Origin: UBA6168 sp041741095
Lineage (GTDB): Bacteria > Bacteroidota > Bacteroidia > Chitinophagales > Saprospiraceae
NCBI GenBank assembly: GCA_041741095.1
Contig: JBGSKQ010000111.1
Span: 84,633 to 148,632, forward strand
DNA: 64,000 bases
Reading direction: 5' to 3'
Both the position numbers and the translations under genes were made by a program. The notes beneath the pieces are model-generated. The model was not told where the DNA came from, did no database searches, and saw only the letters and a program-made list of their open reading frames with translations. Of the stretch, positions 27,646-36,080 are shown one piece after another (position 1 is the stretch's first letter; every line of letters starts with the position of its first letter).

Positions 27646-28038
27646 ATGAGAAAAATCATCGCCAAATCTTTACTCACATTGTTCCTGTTCGGTGCCCTTG
27701 TGCCCGCCCAGGCCAAGGAGGAATTGGCGAAGCTGCCCGGCCTGCTCGAACACTTCAAGGAGCACAAGTTCGAAGACCCTTCCATTAGCTTTCTTGCTTT
27801 TTATAAAATGCACTATGGTGCCGATTTTGCGCAGCACCAAACCGACCACGACCACTCCGGCTTGCCGATGAAGCACCACTGTGACCATGTGCATGCTTCT
27901 GCTTTAGCGTTGCTGCCGCAGCAATGTTTCACCCCATCCATTTCGCTGGTATCAACAAACGGCAACCAGCCTGTTTTCATTGACCAATCTTATTCTTTTT
28001 CCCTTCCCAACGACATCTGGCAGCCGCCACGAGCCTGA
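27646..28038 (+). CDS. His-rich secreted protein, putative metal binder (copy 2)
   Basis: A 130-residue protein with a signal peptide (MRKIIAKSLLTLFLFG... ending VPAQA). The mature part has HYGADFAQHQTDHDHSGLPMK followed by HHCDHVH, giving seven histidines and a Cys in 20 residues, stronger than in copy 1. The end IWQPPR is shared with copy 1. It precedes the RND pump gene at 28248, so a role in periplasmic metal capture or sensing for that pump is likely (inference). Its stop codon lies in the first unit of a heptad array. Confidence 0.68.
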   Translation: MRKIIAKSLLTLFLFGALVPAQAKEELAKLPGLLEHFKEHKFEDPSISFLAFYKMHYGADFAQHQTDHDHSGLPMKHHCDHVHASALALLPQQCFTPSISLVSTNGNQPVFIDQSYSFSLPNDIWQPPRA

Positions 28039-28247
28039 TTTTACGATTTACGATTTTGGATTTACCCTGTCTGCCGACAGGCAGGGATTGCGCCTGACCG
28101 TTCAGTTTGGATTAATTTCAAAGTGTTGACCGTCAGCTCATTATCACGATTCATCCTTGTAAATCAAGCCTTCCAATAGCGCCTTTCCGAGCGCCCCTAA
28201 TCGTAAATCGTTCCCGACCTCTGTCGGGATAAATCGTAAATCGTCTC
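28036..28247. repeat. Repeat-bounded spacer before the RND pump gene
   Basis: The left end has heptads of the form nnGATTT (28036-28063) that include the stop codon of the previous gene, followed by a 22-nt imperfect palindrome (28065-28086, CCCTG...CAGGG). The right end has the inverted form AATCGTn (28199-28212 and 28232-28245) split by the palindrome TCCCGAC-CTCT-GTCGGGA (28212-28229). The ATG of the pump gene follows three bases later. The two ends are inverted relative to each other. Confidence 0.65.
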
Positions 28248-31200
28248 ATGCTGGATTCCATTATTTCTTTCTCAATAAAAAACAAAACCATCGTCGCCCT
28301 CGGCACCTTAGCCTTGGCCGTTTGGGGCATCTTCGCCTTCACCCGGCTGCCCATTGACGCCATTCCCGACATCACCAACAACCAAGCGCAGGTGCTCACG
28401 GTCTGCCCCACCTTGGCCACGCCAGAGGTGGAGCAGTTCATCACCTACCCCATCGAAAGCGCCGTGCGGAGCATTCCCGGTGTGCTCGAATTGCGGAGCA
28501 TCAGCCGCTTCGGACTGAGCGTGGTGACGGTCGTTTTCGACGAGGACATTGACAAATACCTCATCCGCCAGCTCATCAGCGAGAAGCTGAAAATGGCGGA
28601 GGAGCAAATCCCCGCTGGCTTCGGCACACCGGAACTGGCCCCTGTTTCCACGGGTTTGGGCGAAATCCTACACTACCGCATCGAGCCGAAACCGGGCTAC
28701 GAAGACCGCTACTCGCCCACCGAATTGCGCAGCATCCAGGACTGGATCGTGAAGCGCCAACTGATGGGCATCCAAGGCGTGGTCGAAATCAACAGCTTTG
28801 GCGGCTACCTCAAACAGTACGAAGTGGCCGTGACACCTGCCCGCCTCAAAGCATTCGGCATCGGCATCGGTGAGGTCTTCGCTGCGCTCGAAAACGCCAA
28901 CGAAAACACGGGCGGGGCGTACATCGAGAAGAACGCCAACGCCTATTTCATCCGCAGCGAGGGCTTGGCCAAATCGCTCGACGACATCCGGCAAATCGTG
29001 GTAACGAGGTCGGACTCCCCTTTAGGGGCTGGGAGTAACGGGACGCCCATCAAAATCGGCGACATTGGCGAAGTAAAAATCGGCCACGCCATGCGCTATG
29101 GCGCCGTCAGCCACAATGGCGAGGGCGAAATCGTGCTCGGCATCGTGATGATGCTCAAGGGCGAGAACGCCGCCAACGTCATCCAACGGGTGAAGGAGCG
29201 GGTGGCGCAAATCCAGTCGTCGCTGCCGGAAGGAATCACCATCACCACGTTTTTGGACCGGGAAAAACTGGTGGACCGCACCATCGCCACCGTCCAGAAA
29301 AACCTCATCGAGGGGGCGCTCATCGTCATTTTCATCCTCGTGCTACTAGTCGGCAATTTCCGGGCGGGCCTCATTATCGCCTCAGTCATCCCGCTGTCCA
29401 TGCTCTTTGCGCTGGGCATGATGCAGTTGACGGGCGTCAGTGCCAACCTCATGTCGCTCGGTGCGATTGACTTCGGTTTGATTGTGGATGGGGCGGTGAT
29501 TATCGTCGAGGCGACGCTGCATTTCCTCCACGAAAAGGTTTTTCATCAACGAAAACAGGAGGATGGAAGCTACGCCAGCATCCAACTTTCGCAAGATGAA
29601 ATGAACGAGGCGGTGCGTTTTTCTTCCAGTAAAATCATGCGTTCCAGCGTCTTCGGCGTCATTATCATCCTCATCGTTTACCTGCCCATCCTGTCGCTCA
29701 CGGGCGTGGAGGGCAAGATGTTCAAACCGATGGCACAGACCGTCAGCTTTGCCCTTATCGGGGCGCTGCTGCTCTCGCTGACCTACGTACCAGCCGTCAG
29801 CGCCGCTTTTTTGAGCAAGAAACTGAAGGCGGATAAGACCTTCGCCGACCGCATCATCGAGTTTTTCCAAAGGCTGTATTTGCCCGCACTGAATTTTGCC
29901 CTGCAATGGCGGAAGCTGGTCTTGGGCATCACCTTCGCCGTTTTTGTACTCAGTATTTTCCTTTTCTCCCGAATGGGCGGCGAGTTCATCCCCACCCTCG
30001 ACGAGGGCGACATCATGATGCACGGCTTTTGCAAGCCCGGCACCTCGCTGACGCAAACGCTGGAAAGTCATCGGTTGGCGCAAAAAATCATCATGGAGAA
30101 TTTCCCAGATGAGGTGGAGCAGGTCATCTCAAAAATCGGCAGCGCTGAAATCCCGACCGACCCGATGGCACCGGAGACCGCCGACAACGTCATTTTATTG
30201 AAACCAAAAGAGGAGTGGAAACGGGCGGAAACCAAGGAAGAATTGGTGGAAATGATTGAGGCGAAGGTCTATGACGTGCCGGGCATGGCCTTCGAATTCA
30301 CGCAGCCCATCAAGATGCGCTTCGATGAAATGATGACCGGGGTGCGCTCCGATATTGCCGTGAAAATCTTCGGCGACAACCTCGACAGCCTTGCCCGTGC
30401 GGGGCATCGGGTGGAGGGCATCATCAAAAATGTGGCGGGGCTGAACGACCTGAAAGTAGAGCAAATCGAGGGCTTGCCGCAAATCGTCGCCCGTTACGAC
30501 TACAACAAAATCGCCCGCTACGGCCTGCACGTAAAGGACGTGAACGAGGCGCTGCGCACTGCTTTTGCTGGCACGGTCGCTGGCGCAATTTTCGAGGATG
30601 AGCGCCGCTTCGACCTCGTCGTGCGCCTCGCCGCCGACCATCGTGCCGACATTGAGGACGTGCGCCAACTGCCCATCGCCACCCCGACCGGGCAGCTCAT
30701 CCCCCTCAGCGAGGTCGCCGATGTGGACTACCGCCCCGGTGCTGCTCAAATCAGCCGGGACGATGGCCGCCGCCGTATCGTGGTCAGCGCCAACGTGCGG
30801 GGCCGTGACGTGGAGAGCGCCATCGCCGACGTGCAGGCTGTTTTGAGTGAAAAACTAAAGCTGCCAAGCGGCTACTACTACACGTTCGGTGGGCAATTCG
30901 AGAACCTAAAAGCAGCCAAAGCCCGCCTCAGCATCGCTGTGCCCGTGGCGCTGTTGCTCATTTTCGGCTTGTTGTATTTCACCTTTAACTCGTTGAAAGA
31001 GAGCACTTTAATCTTTACCGCCATCCCCATGTCGGCGGTAGGGGGCATCTTCGCTTTGCTGCTGCGGGACATGCCTTTCAGCATCTCGGCGGGGGTCGGC
31101 TTCATCGCCCTGTTCGGCGTGGCGGTGCTAAATGGCATCGTGCTCATTTCCTATTTCAAACAGTTGGAAGCAGAGGGCGTGCACAACGTCCATGAGCGCA

Positions 31201-31424
31201 TCATCCGTGGTGCGCTGGTGCGCCTTCGCCCCGTGCTGATGACGGCGGCAGTGGCGTCGCTGGGTTTCCTCCCGATGGCGATTTCGAGCGGGGCAGGGGC
31301 AGAGGTGCAGCGACCTTTGGCGACGGTGGTGATTGGTGGTTTGGTGACTTCCACGCTGCTGACGCTGGTGGTGCTGCCGGTGTTGTATGCGATGTTTTTT
31401 CGGAGGAGAGCAAGCGAAGTTTGA
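28248..31424 (+). CDS. Heavy-metal efflux RND transporter permease, CusA/CzcA family
   Basis: The inner-membrane pump of a tripartite metal-exporting system, driven by the proton gradient. Its 1058 residues show twelve membrane segments, two large periplasmic loops and the HME-RND signature in helix 4 (DFGLIVDGAV near residue 405). The pore-domain Met-rich copper motif cannot be confirmed by eye, so Cu/Ag or Zn/Co/Cd remain open. The matching outer-membrane and adaptor genes follow at 32779 and 34818, with antisense toxin-antitoxin cassettes in between. An extra loop of about ten residues (SDSPLGAGS at 255-265) is encoded by a palindromic element. Confidence 0.92.
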   Translation: MLDSIISFSIKNKTIVALGTLALAVWGIFAFTRLPIDAIPDITNNQAQVLTVCPTLATPEVEQFITYPIESAVRSIPGVLELRSISRFGLSVVTVVFDEDIDKYLIRQLISEKLKMAEEQIPAGFGTPELAPVSTGLGEILHYRIEPKPGYEDRYSPTELRSIQDWIVKRQLMGIQGVVEINSFGGYLKQYEVAVTPARLKAFGIGIGEVFAALENANENTGGAYIEKNANAYFIRSEGLAKSLDDIRQIVVTRSDSPLGAGSNGTPIKIGDIGEVKIGHAMRYGAVSHNGEGEIVLGIVMMLKGENAANVIQRVKERVAQIQSSLPEGITITTFLDREKLVDRTIATVQKNLIEGALIVIFILVLLVGNFRAGLIIASVIPLSMLFALGMMQLTGVSANLMSLGAIDFGLIVDGAVIIVEATLHFLHEKVFHQRKQEDGSYASIQLSQDEMNEAVRFSSSKIMRSSVFGVIIILIVYLPILSLTGVEGKMFKPMAQTVSFALIGALLLSLTYVPAVSAAFLSKKLKADKTFADRIIEFFQRLYLPALNFALQWRKLVLGITFAVFVLSIFLFSRMGGEFIPTLDEGDIMMHGFCKPGTSLTQTLESHRLAQKIIMENFPDEVEQVISKIGSAEIPTDPMAPETADNVILLKPKEEWKRAETKEELVEMIEAKVYDVPGMAFEFTQPIKMRFDEMMTGVRSDIAVKIFGDNLDSLARAGHRVEGIIKNVAGLNDLKVEQIEGLPQIVARYDYNKIARYGLHVKDVNEALRTAFAGTVAGAIFEDERRFDLVVRLAADHRADIEDVRQLPIATPTGQLIPLSEVADVDYRPGAAQISRDDGRRRIVVSANVRGRDVESAIADVQAVLSEKLKLPSGYYYTFGGQFENLKAAKARLSIAVPVALLLIFGLLYFTFNSLKESTLIFTAIPMSAVGGIFALLLRDMPFSISAGVGFIALFGVAVLNGIVLISYFKQLEAEGVHNVHERIIRGALVRLRPVLMTAAVASLGFLPMAISSGAGAEVQRPLATVVIGGLVTSTLLTLVVLPVLYAMFFRRRASEV
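29014..29036. repeat. Palindromic element inside the RND pump gene
   Basis: ACTCCC (29014-29019) and GGGAGT (29031-29036) enclose a second stem CCCC-TTTA-GGGG (29017-29028). The segment encodes SDSPLGAGS in a loop before the conserved NGTPIKIGDIGEV, where related pumps have a shorter connection. Confidence 0.55.
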
Positions 31425-31434
31425 CCAAATGAGG

Positions 31435-31857
31435 TCAGCTATTTTTAAACGAGGCGAGAAATTCGGAGGGTGTAAAAACCGGAATTTGGTGGTTTGGAAA
31501 ATCCTTTGGGTTCCGGGTAATAATAGCATCAACGCCGCCGAAGGAAGCTGCGCTGAAATATTGAATGGCATCTTCCATGTCCTTGAAATCGGAGGCAAGC
31601 GCATCAACGACTACCTTTTCATCTACACCAGTAATCGTCATGGATTGCGTGAGGTCTGTGAGGGTCTGAAAGAGCTGCGCTTGGGTTTGCAGTTTGCGAA
31701 GCACGTAGAAAATAGTGCTGAACGAAAGTGATGAGCCAAATAGCGAGACATCACCCTTATCGGCCAATTCAAAAATCCTTTCAGCATCCATTAAAAATGG
31801 TTGCCGTTGAGCAAGGTAATCGAGCAGGATATTGGTGTCGAGAAAGAGGTTCTTCAT
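31435..31857 (-). CDS. PIN-domain toxin (VapC-like)
   Basis: A 140-residue PIN-fold ribonuclease, the probable toxin of a type II toxin-antitoxin pair. It opens with LFLDTNILLDYL (Asp7 and Asp13), and further acidic residues lie in DMEDAIQYFSA and the GVDAIITRNPKDF end motif. Its ATG overlaps the stop of the antitoxin gene as ATGA. It is on the opposite strand to the efflux genes; its stop is 10 nt from the stop of the RND pump gene. It is complete and has no visible defect. Confidence 0.82.
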   Translation of the reverse strand: MKNLFLDTNILLDYLAQRQPFLMDAERIFELADKGDVSLFGSSLSFSTIFYVLRKLQTQAQLFQTLTDLTQSMTITGVDEKVVVDALASDFKDMEDAIQYFSAASFGGVDAIITRNPKDFPNHQIPVFTPSEFLASFKNS

Positions 31858-32096
31858 TTGGAAAGATAGGCTGCCAAAAGTTCGTCGCCAAGGAAGTCTT
31901 TATGGTTGAAATCAGGTGGCAACGTGATGACGCCCTTCAAACGTGAAATTGGCGACGAAGGCTTGTGCTTATCGGGACTGCGCCTTTTTTCGGAAGGCAA
32001 AAGCCGGACTTTCAAGGCTTCAAGCTCAGTCTTTAGTTCTTGGACGGTCTGCACTAACCGCAAGTATTCGCTTTCAGGAATGGTGATGCTTTTCAT
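31854..32096 (-). CDS. Antitoxin of the PIN pair
   Basis: An 80-residue protein with a predicted coiled coil (VQTVQELKTELEALKVRL) and a C-terminal part rich in Pro, Phe and Asp (ITLPPDFNHKDFLGDELLAAYLSK) that would insert into the toxin groove. Size, position and 4-nt overlap with the PIN gene support the antitoxin role. The DNA-binding part is not obvious. Confidence 0.65.
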   Translation of the reverse strand: MKSITIPESEYLRLVQTVQELKTELEALKVRLLPSEKRRSPDKHKPSSPISRLKGVITLPPDFNHKDFLGDELLAAYLSK

Positions 32097-32117
32097 TTGA
32101 GATTCAATGTTTTATGG

Positions 32118-32780
32118 TTATTCCATCATTTTTTTCAAAGCCTCAAAGTTGGCTTTTTCGTCAAAAATGGCGGCTACGGGGATTTCAAATTCAGTCAGAA
32201 CGATGCTTTTGATGTCATCGCCGGGCATGAATTTGCCGTAAGGCAAATAGGATTTGTCAGTTGGCACTAAAAGAGCGAACTGCTCAACAGTTTGCTTGTC
32301 GGGGTCAATAATCCAATATTCCCGGATGCCATGCAGGGCGTAGTCCTCGAATTTAGTGGTGCGGTCATGCTTTTTTGTACTTGGCGATAGGATTTCGACG
32401 ATGAAATCTGGGGCTGGGTGCAGCATGGTTTCGTCTGTGAATCCTACAGCTTTTTCATTGCTCCAAAAACAGAGGTCTGGTTCATAGTCGTTGCGGGTGA
32501 GTGTGATAAGTGCTTTTTCAGCAGCTACCTCACCAACTTTTTTGATGACCGAAAAAGTGTCAAGCAGCTTGAAAAGCCGACCGCTTGCTTTGAAATGGCC
32601 TCTTTTTACGGGTGAATGCATGACAATTTCACCATTAATGAATTCGGCTTTAACATCAGGTGTTAACCATTCCCGAAACTCTTCCCGGCGGCGGGTTTCA
32701 TCAGCAAGCGCCTCTTGTATTTGCTGGTAAAGCTTGACTGCGCCGGGGCTTTTTAAAATATCACTAACTGTAATTTCCAT
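32118..32780 (-). CDS. Uma2 family restriction-endonuclease-like protein
   Basis: A 220-residue PD-(D/E)XK-fold protein of the Uma2 family. The motifs are YEPDLCFW, DFIVEILSPSTKKHDR, and GIREYWIIDPDKQTVE. The biological role of this family is not settled; it is very common in cyanobacteria and Bacteroidota. The chosen ATG (32780) overlaps the start codon of the divergent TolC-like gene (ATG at 32779), so the two head-to-head genes share two bases. The alternative TTG at 32801 would deepen the overlap. It lies 21 nt upstream of the antitoxin gene, forming a three-gene minus-strand cassette. Confidence 0.82.
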   Translation of the reverse strand: MEITVSDILKSPGAVKLYQQIQEALADETRRREEFREWLTPDVKAEFINGEIVMHSPVKRGHFKASGRLFKLLDTFSVIKKVGEVAAEKALITLTRNDYEPDLCFWSNEKAVGFTDETMLHPAPDFIVEILSPSTKKHDRTTKFEDYALHGIREYWIIDPDKQTVEQFALLVPTDKSYLPYGKFMPGDDIKSIVLTEFEIPVAAIFDEKANFEALKKMME

Positions 32781-34005
32781 GCGGAAGATTTTAGAAAACA
32801 AATTTAAGCGTTTTTACCAAAACATCCTGCTCGTCGGCATGGTTGGCTGGGGCATGGGCCTGTCCGCCCAAGTCTCCCTCACCGAGCAGCAAGCCATTGA
32901 CCTGGCCCTCAAAAGCCACCCGGCAATGGCGGCCACCAGCCACCAAATCCGGCAACAAGAGGTGCTCAAAAACGCCGGGCCGAACTGGGAGCCTTCGCAG
33001 CTTTTCCACAACGTGACCGCCGACCCCGACCTCGGCATCCTCGGCACTTCGACCTTTGGCGTAGCGCAAAGTTTCCCTTCGGGAAAAATGACCCGTGCCA
33101 ACCGTGACCTCCACGCCAGCCGACAAGCGCAGGCCGAGGCTCGGCAGGGCATGACCAAGCAGGAAATCGTGAAACAGGTGCGGCAGATTTACCACCACCT
33201 CAGCTACCTCGACGGCAAGGCGGCGCTCAACAACCGCCTCGACAGCGTCTGGCAGCGGGTGGCACGGGCTGCCGATGTGCGCCACCGGGCAGGCGAAGTC
33301 TCGCTATCGGAGAAGCTGGCGGCGCAGGACAAGGCGGCACAAATCCGCCTCGAAGCCCGCACGGTGCAGCACGAAATCGAGTTCGACCGCATCGTTTTGG
33401 GGCAAATACTGGGGCTGGGCGAACCCGTACAGCCCATCGTCGAGCCGTTGCACGAGGGCGGGTTTTCCATTGCCGACACGTCTTTGCTGCGCAATTCGGC
33501 GATGGCCAAGTACGGGCAGGCCGCCGTCCAAGTGGCCCGTTCGGAGCAGGAGGCGACGCAGGCCAAATTCTCCCCGACCTACTCGGCGGGGGTGTATGGG
33601 CAGATTTTGGGCAATGGCGATGTGTATCCCGGCTGGCAATTGGGACTGAATTTACCGCTGTTCAAAAAGTCGCTCCGGGCGCAGTCGGAAGCGACAGAGG
33701 TGGGCATTGCGGCAGCAAACGCCGAGTACCGCAGTGCGTTGCTGGCGCAACAAAACGAGCTGGGGCACTTGCTGCATGAGCAGGAGAAATACCTGATTTT
33801 ACTGGAATACTACGCTGCGGAGGGCAAGCAATTGGCCGCCGAGCTACAGCGAACGGGCAGCCTGAACTACACGCAGGGCGAGACGAGTTTCGCCGATTTT
33901 GTGCAGTTGATGGAGCAGGCATCGGGCATCGAAATGCAGCATTTGGAGAACTTGTTGGGGCTGAACCAGACGATTATTGAGTTGGAGGCGCTGACAGGGC
34001 AATAG
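32779..34005 (+). CDS. TolC family outer-membrane efflux protein (CusC/CzcC-like)
   Basis: A 408-residue outer-membrane channel of the metal efflux system. It has a signal peptide ending MGLSAQ, then helical hairpin regions typical of TolC (QQAIDLALKSHPAMAAT; AQSFPSGKMTRANRDL; SLSEKLAAQDKAAQ) and the YSAGVYGQILGNG strand. It lacks a lipobox Cys, unlike E. coli CusC. The ATG at 32779 is the only start that gives a signal peptide. Its upstream region is entirely inside the antisense Uma2 gene, so expression must come by read-through from the pump gene or from a promoter inside Uma2. Confidence 0.85.
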   Translation: MRKILENKFKRFYQNILLVGMVGWGMGLSAQVSLTEQQAIDLALKSHPAMAATSHQIRQQEVLKNAGPNWEPSQLFHNVTADPDLGILGTSTFGVAQSFPSGKMTRANRDLHASRQAQAEARQGMTKQEIVKQVRQIYHHLSYLDGKAALNNRLDSVWQRVARAADVRHRAGEVSLSEKLAAQDKAAQIRLEARTVQHEIEFDRIVLGQILGLGEPVQPIVEPLHEGGFSIADTSLLRNSAMAKYGQAAVQVARSEQEATQAKFSPTYSAGVYGQILGNGDVYPGWQLGLNLPLFKKSLRAQSEATEVGIAAANAEYRSALLAQQNELGHLLHEQEKYLILLEYYAAEGKQLAAELQRTGSLNYTQGETSFADFVQLMEQASGIEMQHLENLLGLNQTIIELEALTGQ

Positions 34006-34010
34006 GGATT

Positions 34011-34385
34011 TCAAATTAACTTCAAACCATAAGCCTGAAAGTGCTGGTCATCGGACATGAAATGTAAGTCTTCGGTCAGCGCCTATGCGATTAACAACCT
34101 GTCAAATGGGTCTTTATGATGGAAAGGCAGTTTTTGAACAGCGATAAAATGAGGCACCACAATATCCAGAATGGCAATTTCTTTTGGCACCAACAAGTCC
34201 AATGGGGCAGGTATGTCCAGCTTGCCAATACTGGTTTTGACGGCTATTTCCCACAGGCTGGCTTTGCTGAAAAGTTTGATGTTCTGACTGTCGGTAAGCA
34301 GGTCTTTAAAGGTGTTGGAGAGTCGCTTATCCCCCATCAGGAGCCAAAGCAAGATATGTGTGTCTATGAGAAAAGTCAATATCAC
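34011..34385 (-). pseudogene. PIN-domain toxin broken by an in-frame TAG
   Basis: The frame starts at GTG 34385 (MILTFLIDTHILLWLL) and runs to DPFDRLLIA, then meets TAG at 34085-34083. Without this stop it continues as ALTEDLHFMSDDQHFQAYGLKLI to a TGA at 34011, exactly the normal end of short VapC-like PIN proteins, in which Gln is usual at the stop position (DRLLIAQA). A single CAG-to-TAG change therefore removes the last 23 residues, including the acidic SDD motif. The truncated 100-residue product would lack the last catalytic acid. The GTG overlaps the stop of the antitoxin gene. Confidence 0.8.
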
Positions 34386-34723
34386 ATATATTCTTTAAAA
34401 TCCTCGATAGGGGCGGTAAAGTCGTCCGCCATGTATTTTATCAAGTGTTTCCCAGCACCGAAGCTCAAGGCAACTGGTTCACCCGACCGCTGGATTTCAA
34501 CAATCGGCAAGGGGCGTTTCAGCTTTGACCCATTAGGCAAAATGGGGTCATCAAAATCAGAAGCAACGTGCTGGAATGCCTGTTTGCCCCAACCGGGCTT
34601 GCGGGATGGGGGCAGGGGCTTCTCAGCCGTCTTTTTTAAGGAATATAATTTCTTCAAAAGGCTGCTATCGGTCAGTTCTCCTATCCACACCATTAGTTCC
34701 AACTTGATTGATTCTGCACTCAT
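34382..34723 (-). CDS. Putative antitoxin (DUF2281-like)
   Basis: A 113-residue protein with a helical N-terminus (MSAESIKLELMVWIGELTD) and a C-terminal tail FGAGKHLIKYMADDF...EDFKEYM, the pattern of Bacteroidota antitoxins encoded just before short PIN toxins. Its stop overlaps the GTG of the broken toxin by 4 nt. The gene looks intact while its toxin is truncated. It lies antisense between the TolC-like and HlyD-like efflux genes. Confidence 0.65.
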   Translation of the reverse strand: MSAESIKLELMVWIGELTDSSLLKKLYSLKKTAEKPLPPSRKPGWGKQAFQHVASDFDDPILPNGSKLKRPLPIVEIQRSGEPVALSFGAGKHLIKYMADDFTAPIEDFKEYM

Positions 34724-34817
34724 GGTAACAATTTTCTACAAACTTACAAAAAAACATTTTCGAATGAAAGGTTCAACAGAACACTCAATCCATTCGATTG
34801 AAAATCAAAAAATTACA

Positions 34818-35990
34818 ATGAAAAATATCCTTTTTTCCCTCCTCATCCTCGCCGCCATTTCCTGCGGCAAAAACGAACCCACCGTTACCGAAAAACCCGA
34901 AGCGGAAGTTGTTCACACCAGCGGTGACTTCATCCACCTCTCGCCGGGGCAAGTGGAGCAGGCGAAGTTGGAATTCGGTGGTTTTACAAAAAAAAACCTG
35001 TTGGAAACGCTGAAGGTCAACGCCGAACTGGTCGTGCATACAGAGCACACAGCGGACGTGACGGCCTTCTCCGACGGCATCCTTTCCGACCTGCGCACCA
35101 CGCTGAACGCCACGGTTCGCAAGGGCCAAGTGCTGGCAACCATGCGCAAGCCAGACTTGCTGGACATGCAGCAGCAGTTTTTGGAAAACAAGGACCAGAT
35201 GCAGTTCTTGCAAGCCGAATTTGACCGCTACAAATCGCTCAAGGATGCGGATGCCACCGCTTCCAAGAACTTTACGAAGGCGGAAGCCGATCTGCGGGCA
35301 GCGAAGACGACGGGGCAGTTGCTGGCTGCAAAATTGCGCCAGTACCAAATCAATCCAGACAAGCTGACAGCGGCAAACCTGAGCACGGAACTCGTCTTGG
35401 TGTCACCTGTGAACGGCATCGTCACTTCTATCAAAACCAACGTGGGCGCTGCCGTGCAGCCCGGCACGGTGGTCTGCGAAGTGACCGACTTGAGCCAGCT
35501 CCACGCTGACCTGTGGGTATTCGAGAAGGATATTTTAAAGGTGAAAAACGGACAGCGGGTGAGCCTCGTCTTCCCTGCTGAGCCGTCTAAAACCTACCCG
35601 GCCACAGTTTACAGCATGGACAAAGTGCTCGACCCTGCCAAGCGGGCAATTCGGGCGCACGCTCGCTTGGACGGCAGCATTGCGAAGCAGCAAAACTTCG
35701 TGAACGGTGCCTTTCTGGAAGCCCGGATAGCCACCAATGGTGAAGGCGGTGGCACTGCACTGCCCGAAGCCGCCGTGGTGCGGGAGGGCGAGGAGGACTT
35801 TATTTACCTGCTTGAAAAGGAGGACGCAGGTGGCAGTTTTTTCAAAAAGATAAAAGTGGTAAAAGGCGGCGTTGCCGATGGGTATGTGGCCGTGACGCCC
35901 TATGCTACATTGCCCGAAGGGGCGAAAATCGTTTTGAAAGGGGCGTACTACGTGTCGGCGCAGGGCGCTGGCGTGGCGGTGGAGGAGTGA
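34818..35990 (+). CDS. Efflux RND transporter periplasmic adaptor (HlyD/CusB-like lipoprotein)
   Basis: A 390-residue membrane-fusion protein joining the RND pump to the TolC-like channel. The ATG at 34818 starts a lipoprotein signal (MKNILFSLLILAAISC). Domains in order are the barrel-sandwich half (TADVTAFSDGILSDL ... VRKGQVLATM), a helical hairpin (LLDMQQQFLENKD ... AKTTGQLLAAKLR), the second lipoyl half (LVSPVNGIVTSIKTNVGAAVQPG) and the beta-barrel. The frame is open far upstream to 34116, but that stretch is antisense to the toxin-antitoxin genes and has no signal sequence. Confidence 0.88.
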   Translation: MKNILFSLLILAAISCGKNEPTVTEKPEAEVVHTSGDFIHLSPGQVEQAKLEFGGFTKKNLLETLKVNAELVVHTEHTADVTAFSDGILSDLRTTLNATVRKGQVLATMRKPDLLDMQQQFLENKDQMQFLQAEFDRYKSLKDADATASKNFTKAEADLRAAKTTGQLLAAKLRQYQINPDKLTAANLSTELVLVSPVNGIVTSIKTNVGAAVQPGTVVCEVTDLSQLHADLWVFEKDILKVKNGQRVSLVFPAEPSKTYPATVYSMDKVLDPAKRAIRAHARLDGSIAKQQNFVNGAFLEARIATNGEGGGTALPEAAVVREGEEDFIYLLEKEDAGGSFFKKIKVVKGGVADGYVAVTPYATLPEGAKIVLKGAYYVSAQGAGVAVEE

Positions 35991-36080
35991 GAATGCAAGC
36001 CTGCAAGTGCGGTCAACTCTTGTCTGATTGTCCTTGTCTGTAGTTTTAATTCAATTTTGTGAAGTTGCGGCAAAGGAAAA

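Noticed and set aside
34116..34817. In-frame 234-codon extension of the HlyD-like adaptor
   Set aside because: It runs antisense through the toxin-antitoxin genes, while ATG 34818 begins a proper lipoprotein signal.
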